A stretch of DNA of 64,000 nt from positions 8,691 to 72,690 of the forward strand of contig PXRZ01000008.1 of NCBI GenBank assembly GCA_003022945.1, written 5' to 3'. How positions within the stretch are numbered: position 1 is the stretch's first letter; every line of letters starts with the position of its first letter. The stretch comes from Halobacteriales archaeon QS_8_69_73. GTDB taxonomy: Archaea; Halobacteriota; Halobacteria; Halobacteriales; Haloarculaceae. Under the pieces are notes generated by a model that saw only the letters and a list, made by a program, of their open reading frames with translations, searched no databases and was not told the origin of the DNA. This document shows positions 1 through 8,037 of the stretch, piece by piece. The position numbers were made by a program, and so were the translations under genes.

Positions 1-1994
1 AGTTCGTACGGGTCGAGGCCCTTCCGGACGCCGTCCAGCATCGCGAAGGCCTCGTCGGGCTCCAGGAAGTGTTCGGTGACGGCCCGCCCCAGCGGCGTCG
101 GCTCCAGGCCGTCGATGAACCCGTACTCCAGGAGCTTCCCGACGGCGTGTTTCGTCGGCACCTCGCCGACCATGCGGTCGTTCAGCCGCTTCGTCGCCGT
201 GCCGGCGACGGTGACGTTCGCCAGTGTCTCCTCGACGGCCGAATCCTCGTCGTAGCGGGTGACGACGGGCTCCATCTCGCCTTTCAGCAGTGTAAACGCC
301 ACCTCGTCTTCGCCGGCCTCCATGGAGTTGTGGTAGGTGCAGTCCGGCTCGACGAGGACGTAGACGGTGCCTCGGTCGTGGTAGTCCGGCCGGCCGGCGC
401 GGCCGAGCATCTGCTCGAACTCCTGGACCGAGAGCCACTCGATACCCATCGCCAGCGAGTCGAAGATCACCTGCGAGGCCGGGAAGTCGACGCCGGCCGC
501 CAGCGCCGCGGTCGTGACGACCGCCGACAGCTCCTGGTCACCGAACTGCCGCTCGACGCGCTTGCGCTGGCCGTTGTCCAGCCCGGCGTGATACGGCGCC
601 GAGTCGTACTCCAGCCGCCGCGATATCTCGTGACACCGCCGCCGGGAGTTGGTGAAGACGATGGTCTGTCCCCGGTAGCCCTTCGAGGACTTCGAATCGA
701 AGGCCCGCCTCACCAGTTTGTTCTCGATGTCGATTTTCTCCGAACCGTCCGCGAAGGTGACGTGTCGCTCGATTGGGACGGGTCGCTCCTCGAACTCGAC
801 GAGCTGGGCGTCGAGCTGATCGGCCAGTTGGCCGGCGTTGCCCACCGTCGCCGACAGGTACACCCACTGGCTGTCGCAGTCGTTCCGCCGGCAGTAGTGT
901 TTCAGCCGCGAGACGAACCCGTCGAGGCGGTGGCCCCGCTCCTCTTCGCCGAGGTTGTGCACCTCGTCGATGACGACCGTCCCGATCTCGCCGAGGTCCT
1001 TGCCCGTCCGTAGGGCGTGGTCGACGCCCTCGTAGGTGCCGACGATGACGTCCGCCTCGGGGTCGAAGCGCTCCCCCGACCCCCGGATGCGGGAGGCGCC
1101 GACCCGCAGCGTCACGTCCAGCAGGTCGCCGTACTCGTCGGTGAAATCCTCGTGTTTCTGGTTGGCCAGCGCCACCAGCGGGACGAGAAACAGCAGCTTC
1201 CCCTCGCCGCGCAGTGCGCGGTCGATGCCCGCCAGTTCGCCGACCAGCGTCTTGCCGGTCGCCGTCGCCGAGACGACCAGCTGGTCGCGGCCCTCCAGCA
1301 GCCCGTTGTCGACGGCGAGACTCTGCACCGGCAGCAGCTCGTCGAACTGCTCGAGACTCCCCGCCAGCTCCGGGTGGACGTCAAGCTCCTCGACCGGTAC
1401 GGGGTCGATCTCGTCGGTCGTCGCCGAGATCTCGTCGAACTTCGTCAGCTCGGGGTCCAGTTGGCCCGACAGCAGGTTCCGGACCCGCTCGAGGTCGCCC
1501 ACCTCCAGCAGTAGCTCCTCGAGGCGGTCGCGGGCGCCGGACCGCAGCCCCCGGTAGTTGGCCTCCCGCTCCAGCTCCCGCTTCGCACAGTCCGGGCAGA
1601 TGTGCTCGTCGTCGGCCTCGATGGCCGTCTCGGCGGTCAGCGGCGAGTACCGGCCCTTCCCCGCGCAGATGCGACAGGTCCGGACCTGCTTGGCCTCGAG
1701 CTGGTAGCCGTCGAGCATCGCCTCCAGCTCCTGTCGACCGCCGCGGGAGGTCTGCTCGGAGACCCGGATGCGCGCCGCACGGCGGGCCATCTCGACGAAC
1801 TGCTCCGGGCGACGCGGCACCTCGTCGTCGCCGTCCCGCACCCGGAACCGGCCCGGCCGGGGGCCGGCGTCGGTTTCCTTTAGCTCCAGCCGGCCGCGGA
1901 GCAGCCGCTCGCCGCCGCGGCGCACGACGACCGCGTGGTCGTCGCCGTCCTCATGGAGGAACAGCGTATCGACGTCGGCGACCTGCTTCGACAC
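1..1994 (-). CDS. DEAD/DEAH-box superfamily 2 helicase (3' part outside window)
   Basis: ATP-dependent nucleic-acid helicase. GTG start at 1994 (protein begins MSKQVADVD); the gene runs off the left edge after about 664 codons. A four-Cys zinc site (CRIC ... CPDC) lies near residues 107-135. Walker A reads SATATGKT (about residue 243), motif II DEVH (about 342), motif III SAT (about 380) and motif VI QMLGRAGR (about 527), so both RecA lobes are present. The motifs resemble Ski2/Hel308-type helicases, but the long N-terminal zinc domain is not a Hel308 feature and matches a haloarchaeal family. Substrate and pathway cannot be told from sequence. No frame breaks seen. Confidence 0.9.
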   Translation of the reverse strand, partial: MSKQVADVDTLFLHEDGDDHAVVVRRGGERLLRGRLELKETDAGPRPGRFRVRDGDDEVPRRPEQFVEMARRAARIRVSEQTSRGGRQELEAMLDGYQLEAKQVRTCRICAGKGRYSPLTAETAIEADDEHICPDCAKRELEREANYRGLRSGARDRLEELLLEVGDLERVRNLLSGQLDPELTKFDEISATTDEIDPVPVEELDVHPELAGSLEQFDELLPVQSLAVDNGLLEGRDQLVVSATATGKTLVGELAGIDRALRGEGKLLFLVPLVALANQKHEDFTDEYGDLLDVTLRVGASRIRGSGERFDPEADVIVGTYEGVDHALRTGKDLGEIGTVVIDEVHNLGEEERGHRLDGFVSRLKHYCRRNDCDSQWVYLSATVGNAGQLADQLDAQLVEFEERPVPIERHVTFADGSEKIDIENKLVRRAFDSKSSKGYRGQTIVFTNSRRRCHEISRRLEYDSAPYHAGLDNGQRKRVERQFGDQELSAVVTTAALAAGVDFPASQVIFDSLAMGIEWLSVQEFEQMLGRAGRPDYHDRGTVYVLVEPDCTYHNSMEAGEDEVAFTLLKGEMEPVVTRYDEDSAVEETLANVTVAGTATKRLNDRMVGEVPTKHAVGKLLEYGFIDGLEPTPLGRAVTEHFLEPDEAFAMLDGVRKGLDPYE

Positions 1995-2069
1995 GCTACT
2001 GCGTAGAGCGGCGAGGTATTTTAGTGACCCGGGAGCGACCTACGTCGCGTGGGCTTGCGCCCTGCTGGC

Positions 2070-2480
2070 TCACTCGAGGACGCGTATCTCGTCGTCGCCG
2101 GCCGGCACCGCACAGAGAAACGCCCCCGGTTCGTCGCCCGGGTTGCGGTACCAGTGGACCGCCCCCGCCGGGACGTGCACGGCGTCGCCCGCGCCGACGG
2201 TGTACTCCTCGCCGCTTTCGGCCTCGCCGTCCGTCCGAGACCCTTCCGGCGTCTCGTCGATCCCGACGACGTACTCGCCTTCCAGGACGTACTGTTCGTG
2301 TTCGATTTCGTTAGTGTGTCTCGGCACCTCGGCGCCCGGTTCGAGTTCGAACCGCCGGATCGCGAGGTTCCCGCCGCCGTCGTCGAGGCCGACGAGGACG
2401 CCCTTTCGGAGCCCCTCGGCGGCGTCGACGGTCTTGTACTCGACGTCGGTCCCGCGACGGACGAGAGACGAGTCGGACAT
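2070..2480 (-). CDS. Single-domain cupin protein
   Basis: A 136-residue beta-barrel cupin. The start MSDSSLVRRG at 2480 is chosen over an in-frame ATG 30 nt upstream because it gives the usual compact length. Motif 1 is seen as PRHTNEIEHEQYVLEGE and motif 2 as PAGAVHWYRN, giving His/Glu metal ligands. It lies alone downstream of the helicase start, on the same strand. Cupins of this size include small isomerases, dioxygenases and sugar-binding proteins; the substrate is not predictable. Confidence 0.8.
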   Translation of the reverse strand: MSDSSLVRRGTDVEYKTVDAAEGLRKGVLVGLDDGGGNLAIRRFELEPGAEVPRHTNEIEHEQYVLEGEYVVGIDETPEGSRTDGEAESGEEYTVGAGDAVHVPAGAVHWYRNPGDEPGAFLCAVPAGDDEIRVLE

Positions 2481-2640
2481 ACCCGTCAATTCGTGCCCGA
2501 GATACTCCAATCTACGGGCGCATATCTGCCGACGGAAGATAATACCGAGGTACGCTGCTCCGCCCCACCCCGAAGGGTGAAGCTACAGCCGTGCCGACGC
2601 GGCGGCCGGCGTCGGGGCGGCCAACGGGAGCGGTTGGAAT

Positions 2641-3114
2641 TTACGTATTACACTCGTACTTGGCGAGCGTCGTCGAGGTCTCGCCGTCATCGGACTTCCA
2701 GGTTATGCGGATCTCCTCGTTACTAACGATATTATTACTCGGAATGGCGCAGGAGTCGCCAGCACCTAGCTCGGTGCTGCTCCAGGCGTCACTACCCCAG
2801 TCGTCGTGCTGACAGCTGGACTAGGCTTCGGTGCTGGTGCCGCTGGTGGTGTTTGTGTCCAAATCGCCGCCCGTCACGTTCAGATTGCTCACGCCGACGG
2901 GCTGACCGCCGTCGTGTATGATCGTCAGGTCACTGTTGCTATCCTCACTGAAGATGAACTGAGCATTCGGTGCTGTATCCTGTACTTGCCCGCCGAGGCC
3001 GAGGACGAAGGTGCCGATGACGGCCGCGAGGATAACTGTGATTGCGACCATCAGGATGACCCCGATGACCGGCGATACCGCGTCGTCGTCCGCGAAGAGC
3101 TCGTGTAGCTTCAT
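2641..3114 (-). pseudogene. Type IV pilin gene with an in-frame TAG
   Basis: Starts [15 protein letters not shown] at 3114 with the archaeal pilin N-terminal signal and hydrophobic segment ([19 protein letters not shown]). The frame meets TAG at 2821-2823 after TSGTSTEA. Past that codon the same frame continues without shift (SSCQHDDWGSDAWSSTELG ... TTLAKYECNT) to TAA at 2641, matching the C-terminal half of the three paralogues, including the second Cys (DSCAI) and the end motif. Total length is 158 codons, the same as its neighbour at 4313-4789. Either a nonsense-killed copy that would give a 97-residue pilin, or a read-through codon; the former is simpler. Confidence 0.85.
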
Positions 3115-3250
3115 GATTGTGCCGGCAGTCTCTCGTCGGAAACGGTCGCGGGTGCCCATTCAACTCCGTCGGCGACCGGCCGCCAACGACCGCAAACGCC
3201 CCACGCCGTCTCTCCGATGTAGACTGTCAACGCCTCCAGGGACGATTGCC

Positions 3251-3260
3251 GGTATATTAC
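3251..3260 (-). promoter_or_regulatory. TATA box of pilin copy 1
   Basis: Reads GTAATATACC on the minus strand, 137 nt upstream of the ATG at 3114. The same element sits exactly 137 nt upstream of pilin copies 2 and 3, implying a conserved leader of about 110 nt. Confidence 0.55.
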
Positions 3261-3494
3261 TATTCCACCGATTTCACAACTCGATTGTATTTGCGATTCT
3301 CACCGATATCGCGAGTCTTAAACGCTCTGCGGGCCGTGCCGGCTGCTGATCGGTGCGAAATATATTGAGTATGTACGCGGCGTGATACGAAAGCGGCTCG
3401 ATGACTGACGCGACCCGAGTAGAGATAGCATTAACTCCCAGTCCGGATGCCGACGGCAGATTATAGGATGACCGACGGGAGTGGTCGGAATTTA

Positions 3495-3938
3495 TTAATT
3501 GTATTCGTACTTGGCGAGCGTGGTTGAGGTGCCGCCGTCATCGGACTCCCAGACGATGCGAACCGTTTCATCACTGCTAATATCGGTACTATCAATAGTG
3601 CAACTGTCTCCCGCTGAGAGTTCGGTTGAACTCCAGGTTTGGCTGCCTGCGGTATTGTCCTGACATTTATCGTTACTTACGTAGCTTCGATCAGGATTAG
3701 TCACCTTAACATTCGATACTGAGACAGTCTCGCCTCCATCGTGTGTCATCACGAGATTATCATTATCCTGGCTAAATGTGAACTGTGCGTTCGGTGCCGT
3801 ATCCTGTACCTGGCCGCCAAGACCCAGTACGAAGGTACCGATAACGGCTGCGAGGATGACTGTAATTGCGACCATCAGGATGACCCCGATGACCGGCGAT
3901 ACCGCGTCGTCGTCTGCGAAGAGTTCGTGTAACTTCAT
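3495..3938 (-). CDS. Type IV pilin, copy 2
   Basis: A 147-residue secreted pilin subunit with a class III (prepilin) signal: a short charged leader [11 protein letters not shown], then [19 protein letters not shown], the archaeal pilin N-terminal domain (Pfam Pilin_N type). The prepilin peptidase is expected to cut near the D/AVSP boundary, and the hydrophobic helix forms the pilus core. The acidic C-terminal part has a Cys pair (NDKCQDN, GDSCTI) and a shared end ([18 protein letters not shown]), suggesting an extracellular disulfide. A prepilin peptidase candidate lies at 29620-30612. Function as adhesion pilus subunit is inferred from the family. Confidence 0.88.
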   Translation of the reverse strand: MKLHELFADDDAVSPVIGVILMVAITVILAAVIGTFVLGLGGQVQDTAPNAQFTFSQDNDNLVMTHDGGETVSVSNVKVTNPDRSYVSNDKCQDNTAGSQTWSSTELSAGDSCTIDSTDISSDETVRIVWESDDGGTSTTLAKYEYN

Positions 3939-4074
3939 GACTGTGCTGGCAGTCCCCCGTCGAAAGCGGCCGCGGGTGCCCGTTCAAGACCGTCGGCGAA
4001 TGGTCGCCGGTGGCCATAGGCGTTCCACGCCGTCTCTCCGATGTAGACTGTCAACGGCTTCAAGAACGATTGCC

Positions 4075-4084
4075 GGTATATTAA
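4075..4084 (-). promoter_or_regulatory. TATA box of pilin copy 2
   Basis: TTAATATACC on the minus strand, 137 nt from the ATG at 3938, in the same position as in copies 1 and 3. Confidence 0.55.
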
Positions 4085-4312
4085 CCATTCCACCAATTTC
4101 ACGACTCGATTGCGTTTACAATAATCGCCGATGTCGCGAGTCTTAGACTCTCTACGGGCCGTTTCGATTACTGATTAGTGCGAGACATATCGATATGTGC
4201 ACAGTACAATACAGGAGCAGCTTGACGACCGACATGATCCGAGCAGAAGTAGTGCTATTCTTAGGTCAGATGCCGACGGCAGATTATAATGACTGATGGA
4301 AGCGGTCGGGAT

Positions 4313-4789
4313 TTAGGTACTATATTCGTACGTGGCGAGCGTTGTCGAGGTGCCGCCGTCATCGGACTCCCAGACGATGCGAACCGTATCATCAGGGTCA
4401 ATCCTGTCATCCGGGACGATGCAATTGTCTCCTGCCGAGAGTTCGGTTGAGGTCCAGTCATTGGAGTTGCTGGGGTTGTCAGCGTCCTGACAGATCGTAG
4501 GCGAAGTTGTGTAATCTCCATTATCACTGACCACCTTAACATTCGATGTCAAGACGTTCTCGCCCCCATCGTGTGTCATCTTGAGGTCATCATCATTACT
4601 AGCAGCACCAGTATCCTCCTGAGTAAATGTGAACTGTGTGTTCGGTGCCGTATCCTGTACTTGGCCGCCGAGGCCAAGAACAAAGGTGCCGATGACGGCC
4701 GCGAGGATGACCGTTATTGCGACCATCAGGATAACCCCGATGACCGGCGATACCGCGTCGTCGTCCGCGAAGAGTTCGTGTAACTTCAT
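4313..4789 (-). CDS. Type IV pilin, copy 3
   Basis: A 158-residue paralogue with the same first 35 residues as copy 2 and a more diverged middle ([21 protein letters not shown]). The Cys pair is TICQD and GDNCIV, and the end is [19 protein letters not shown]. The near-identical N-terminal segment against a variable surface-exposed middle is the usual pattern for pilin paralogues that assemble with the same machinery but show different surfaces. Confidence 0.88.
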   Translation of the reverse strand: MKLHELFADDDAVSPVIGVILMVAITVILAAVIGTFVLGLGGQVQDTAPNTQFTFTQEDTGAASNDDDLKMTHDGGENVLTSNVKVVSDNGDYTTSPTICQDADNPSNSNDWTSTELSAGDNCIVPDDRIDPDDTVRIVWESDDGGTSTTLATYEYST

Positions 4790-4925
4790 GACTGTGCTGG
4801 CAGTCCCCCGTCGAAAGCGGCCGCGGGTGCCCGTTCAAGACCGCCGGCGACCGTCCGCCGACGACCGCGGGCGTTCCACGCCGTCTTTCCGATGTAGACT
4901 GTCAACGCCTCCAGCGACAATTGCC

Positions 4926-4935
4926 GGCATATTAA
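4926..4935 (-). promoter_or_regulatory. TATA box of pilin copy 3
   Basis: TTAATATGCC on the minus strand, 137 nt from the ATG at 4789. Confidence 0.5.
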
Positions 4936-5166
4936 CCATTCCACCGATTTCACGACTCGATTGCGTTCGCGATACTCGGTGATTTTGCGGGCCAGAATCG
5001 CTCTGCGGGCCGTACCGGTTACTGGCCGGTGCAGGACGTATTGGATATGTACGCGGCAAAACATGAAAGCGGCTCGACGGTCGACACGACCCGAGCAGAG
5101 TGGTAATGCCCTCGGTTCGGATGCCAACAGCGGCACCGCGGGGTGACCGACCGGATTGACCGAGGT

Positions 5167-5607
5167 TCAGTACTCGTATTTAGCGAGCGTCGCCGAGGTG
5201 CCGCCGTCGTCGGACTCCCAGGTGATGCGTATGGTGTCGCCGTCGGTGAGTTCACCGTTGTCGAGAGTACAGGAATCACCTGCGGTCAGTTCAGCATCAC
5301 TACCGCTCCACTCGTTGCTGCCACCCCCGTCCGTTTGACAACCGAGGCTGCCACTGCCATCGTAGGTTACACTCATTTTCTCGACATCAACAGAGTCACC
5401 ATTGTCGTGTGTCATCGTGAGATCCCCATTATCCTCCTGACTAAACGTAAACTGGGCGTTGGGCGGATTATTCTGAAGATCACCCCCGATACTCAGAACG
5501 AAGGTGCCGATGACGGCCGCGAGGATGACCGTTATTGCGACCATCAGGATAACCCCGATGACCGGCGATACCGCGTCGTCGCCCGCGAAGAGTTTGCGTA
5601 GTTTCAT
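5167..5607 (-). CDS. Type IV pilin, copy 4
   Basis: A 146-residue pilin starting MKLRKLFAGDDAVSP at 5607; an in-frame ATG 90 nt upstream is rejected because the paralogues all begin at MKL. The hydrophobic segment ends TFVLSIGGDLQNN instead of [13 protein letters not shown], so this is the most diverged copy. The Cys pair is LGCQTD and GDSCTL. It is the upstream-most unit and lacks the 375-bp upstream block shared by the others, so its promoter is different. Confidence 0.88.
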   Translation of the reverse strand: MKLRKLFAGDDAVSPVIGVILMVAITVILAAVIGTFVLSIGGDLQNNPPNAQFTFSQEDNGDLTMTHDNGDSVDVEKMSVTYDGSGSLGCQTDGGGSNEWSGSDAELTAGDSCTLDNGELTDGDTIRITWESDDGGTSATLAKYEY

Positions 5608-5809
5608 GGTTGTCTTGGCAGCCTCACATCGGATGTGCGGCCGCGGGAGTTCGTCGATTTTTTCCCCATCCCCCCTTTCGGATGGGGGTCGTTGCATGTC
5701 CCCCCTGCCGTCCCCCCCAATGTGGCTGCTCAGCCCTACACTCGCCCTCCTGCTACATTAAACATTCTCATGGTTCCGTGCGAATTCTGTCTTAAAATTT
5801 GCGTGCGTG
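5608..5809. other. Gene-free upstream region of pilin copy 4
   Basis: Holds a G/C-tract inverted repeat at 5664-5687 (CCCCATCC / GGATGGGG, 8-nt loop) next to a run of six T, and further C-tracts at 5700-5717. An A/T-rich stretch at 5757-5800 could hold the pilin promoter (GTTTAATG on the minus strand). No RNA gene recognised. Confidence 0.4.
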
Positions 5810-5990
5810 TTGCTCGCCGATACGCCCCGAGACGCGCGGACTCCACGACCCGGCGTTCGACGCACGCTTCGCCGCCGCGGAACGCCGGTGGCGATCGCCG
5901 CCGCGAGGCCCGGGCACTCGTCGATCACCGCCTCGGCGTTCGCTCGACGGCCGCCAGCGCGAGGTCGCTCTCTGTGGACAGTCGGCTGGG
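5810..5990 (-). pseudogene. Possible decayed gene fragment
   Basis: Three minus-strand frames each hold a short piece that reads like ordinary haloarchaeal protein: STESDLALAAVERTP, then EAVIDECPGLAAAIATGV, then ASNAGSWSPRVSGRIGEQHARKF ending in a stop near 5792. Joined with two small frame changes they would form one C-terminal fragment. No start or upstream part is seen because the HNH gene occupies that DNA. I do not recognise the family; chance is possible in such GC-rich DNA. Confidence 0.25.
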
Positions 5991-6788
5991 TCATACCGCC
6001 GTCTCCAGACGCTCCCGGGCGACGTGCCCGAACTCCGCCTTGCGATGACAGGCGGGACACAGCGAGACGACGTTCTCGAGGTAGTGGGCGTCGGCCTCGG
6101 CGGTCGCCGGCGTCTCCACGAACGCCCGGACCGGCACGATATGGTGGACGTCCGGGTTCCGGCCGAGGTCCTCTCGGCCCGTCCCGCAGATGACGCACTC
6201 GTGGTTGTCCCGCTCGAGGGCCTGCCGCCGAACCCGGTTCCATCCTCGACCGTAGTTGGCCTCGGTACCGCCCTCCCAGTTCGGGTGCCCCTCGCCGGTG
6301 AACGCCTCCGAGAGCCACGCGTACTGGCACTCGTCGCTACAGAGGACGTGGTCACCGTCAGAGACGCTCCGATAACGGGTGAATGTAGCACCACATTCCT
6401 CGCATTCGAGTTCCTGCTCGCCACCGGACCAGCGAGGGTTCCGACTCCCCGTGATGTCCCGGTCGTGTCTCCACGTCTCGGTTTCGACACACGTCCCGCA
6501 GTAGTGTCCTGGCTTCTCCGACGGATAGTACTCGAACGTCGTATCACAGATATTACACTCCGTCGTCTCCTTCCCACCGCTGTAGTTCGGATTGTTCTCG
6601 CCCTCGAAGGAAACCGACGCGTTCAGACACTCCTCGGAACAGTACTTCTTCTCGTACTCGCTGTAGAACTCCGTCTCACACCGGGCACACTCCCGGTTCG
6701 GCAACCGTTCTCCGTGGACCGAGCTGTGGTGGACGCCCAATCCACGGCGTGTCTCGAAGCACCGCCCGCAACTTGGACAGCCGTGCAT
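5991..6788 (-). CDS. HNH endonuclease with repeated zinc ribbons
   Basis: A 265-residue protein. The C-terminal HNH domain shows CVICG, DVHHIVPV, YLENVVSLCPACH, the beta-beta-alpha metal site with its zinc-binding Cys pairs. Before it are zinc-ribbon modules (CPSC, CARC/CSEEC, CNIC/CGTC, CEEC/CSDEC), each followed by a GxxxPxY/WxGG box (GENNPNYSGG, GSRNPRWSGG, GEGHPNWEGG). The repeated modules probably read DNA and HNH cuts it. Such proteins occur as free-standing nicking or homing-type nucleases and in phage; target unknown. It lies 96 nt downstream of tRNA-His on the same strand. Confidence 0.88.
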   Translation of the reverse strand: MHGCPSCGRCFETRRGLGVHHSSVHGERLPNRECARCETEFYSEYEKKYCSEECLNASVSFEGENNPNYSGGKETTECNICDTTFEYYPSEKPGHYCGTCVETETWRHDRDITGSRNPRWSGGEQELECEECGATFTRYRSVSDGDHVLCSDECQYAWLSEAFTGEGHPNWEGGTEANYGRGWNRVRRQALERDNHECVICGTGREDLGRNPDVHHIVPVRAFVETPATAEADAHYLENVVSLCPACHRKAEFGHVARERLETAV

Positions 6789-6814
6789 GGAGATACTTCT
6801 GCCCGTGATATGGG

Positions 6815-6824
6815 ATAATATTTT
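6815..6824 (-). promoter_or_regulatory. TATA box of the HNH gene
   Basis: AAAATATTAT on the minus strand, centred about 31 nt upstream of the ATG at 6788, which fits a leaderless or near-leaderless transcript. Confidence 0.45.
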
Positions 6825-6883
6825 GCCACAGAATGACCTACAGGCAGTAGTGGTTCGCCGGAGTTAGTGTAAATAATTTGTCA

Positions 6884-6955
6884 GTCCGGGCGCGGAAATC
6901 GAATCCGCTTCCCAGCCACCACAAGGCTGGAGGATACCAATACCCCAGCCCGGAC
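6884..6955 (-). tRNA. tRNA-His (anticodon GTG)
   Basis: Read on the minus strand from 6955: acceptor TCCGGGC pairs perfectly with GCCCGGA (6891-6885). The D arm is GGGG/TCCT, the anticodon stem CAGCC/GGCTG encloses TTGTGGT with anticodon GTG, and the T arm is GCGGA-TTCGATT-TCCGC. An extra G at 6955 before position 1 faces discriminator C73 at 6884, the G-1:C73 pair that marks tRNA-His for histidyl-tRNA synthetase. CCA is not encoded. An A/T-rich stretch follows the 3' end. Confidence 0.9.
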
Positions 6956-6981
6956 ACGCACCTGCAGGTAATCATGTAGAA

Positions 6982-6990
6982 CTAAAATAC
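6982..6990 (-). promoter_or_regulatory. Promoter of tRNA-His
   Basis: GTATTTTAG on the minus strand preceded by CGAAAC (BRE-like), centred 31 nt upstream of the tRNA 5' end, the canonical archaeal spacing. Confidence 0.6.
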
Positions 6991-7067
6991 GTTTCGACTC
7001 CCTTCGTGCATTCCGGCCGCACGCCGGTCCGTGGGTTTTTGCGCGCCGACCGAGTACGACCAGTAAC

Positions 7068-7517
7068 GTGGCTATCACCGACAAGATATACGTCAAGAAC
7101 CACCGCCAGCTTGCTTCCCAGCTGGACGCGTCGTTCCCGAAGAGCGCCTTCTCGGGGGCGACGCTGGACGTGCTGTTCACCGGCGACGGCCTCGCGAAGC
7201 TCGACGAGGCCTCCCGCGAGCGCGTTCTGGAGTTCGTCGAGGACTTCCTCGACTGCGACTGCCAGGCGCGGCCGCACTGCGGCCACCCCCAGCGGAAGTT
7301 CGTCGCCTATCTGCTGGAGCTGCGGGCCCAGGGGCTCGGGCCCGACGCCATCGTCGACGTGATGGGCGACGACTACATGCTGTACGCCTACCCCGGCGAC
7401 GTCCTCTCGTTTCTCGACGACTCGGTCCGGACGCTGGAGGCGGCCGAGCGACTGGCCGACGTCGACGGGCGGGAGGCGGCCGGTGAGATACGACGGGAGC
7501 GCCGCGAGCTGACCTAG
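7068..7517 (+). CDS. Conserved haloarchaeal protein with a Cys cluster
   Basis: 149 residues from a GTG start (MAITDKIYVKNHRQL). The middle holds CDCQARPHCGHPQRKF, a compact Cys/His cluster that could bind metal, followed by a helical part (LLELRAQGLGPDAIVDVM). No signal or membrane segment. I recognise it as a family widespread in haloarchaea but know no function. Convergent with the next gene: the two TAG stops share the palindrome CTAG at 7514-7517. Confidence 0.75.
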   Translation: MAITDKIYVKNHRQLASQLDASFPKSAFSGATLDVLFTGDGLAKLDEASRERVLEFVEDFLDCDCQARPHCGHPQRKFVAYLLELRAQGLGPDAIVDVMGDDYMLYAYPGDVLSFLDDSVRTLEAAERLADVDGREAAGEIRRERRELT

Positions 7518-7936
7518 CCGAGTCGGAACGGCTCCTCTTCGGCCTCCTCGTCGAGCTCCTCGAGCTGGACGATGTCCTCGGTTTCCCGTTCTTCGATCTC
7601 CTGGCTGAGACGGGTGACGTACTGCTTGTACTCCTCGAGCTGTTCGCGGAGGTGCTCGGCTTCGAGTTCGAGCCGCTCGTGTTCGCGGACGAAGCTCTTC
7701 GGAACCTCGACCTTCGGCGGGAAGCTCTCGCTCGGCGAGGCGGCCTCGGTGGCGCTGCCGCTTTTCAGTTCGTGCTCCGGGACGACCCGGACCTGGCCGT
7801 CGTGGGCGACCAGCGTGTCCACGTAGTCGCGGAACACCGCCGAAAGCGAGATGTCCCGCTCCTCGGCGATCTCCCTGAGGGTCTCGAAGGCCTCCTCGTT
7901 GACCCGAAAGGAGATGGTCTTGTTCTTGTTGCCCAT
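7514..7936 (-). CDS. Ribbon-helix-helix-like coiled-coil protein
   Basis: 140 residues from MGNKNKTISFRV at 7936, preferred over an upstream start because the RHH strand normally sits at the N-terminus. Residues 5-45 (ISFRVNEEAFETLREIAEERDISLSAVFRDYV, in two parts) fit a CopG/MetJ-type DNA-binding fold; residues 85-125 are a charged coiled coil. Probably a dimeric DNA-binding protein; target unknown. Stop codons overlap with the convergent gene. Confidence 0.7.
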   Translation of the reverse strand: MGNKNKTISFRVNEEAFETLREIAEERDISLSAVFRDYVDTLVAHDGQVRVVPEHELKSGSATEAASPSESFPPKVEVPKSFVREHERLELEAEHLREQLEEYKQYVTRLSQEIEERETEDIVQLEELDEEAEEEPFRLG

Positions 7937-8037
7937 TCTACGTCGGACTGACCGGGCCACACGGATAAACGTTCGTCAGACGGGCGCATGCCGCCCGGCG
8001 GCCGGTCGTCGGCCGCCCGGCGGCCGGCGCTCGACCG

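Larger units (their letters stand above)
2641..5607 (-). repeat. Tandem array of four pilin units
   Basis: Four paralogous units repeat about every 820-850 bp (gene starts at 3114, 3938, 4789 and 5607). Not only the coding parts but also the three intergenic stretches 3115-3494, 3939-4312 and 4790-5166 align along their full length, so each unit was duplicated with its promoter and leader. The fourth unit has only about 45 bp of the shared upstream sequence and then diverges. The second intergenic copy is noticeably richer in A+T than the other two. Confidence 0.9.

Noticed and set aside
2821-2823. Pyrrolysine or other recoding at the pilin TAG
   Set aside because: No recoding machinery is in the window and the sense paralogues suggest a simple nonsense change; would need proteomic proof.
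4786-5136. 116-codon minus-strand frame in the third pilin intergenic region
   Set aside because: The equivalent regions of the other two copies do not keep this frame open, so it is not coding.
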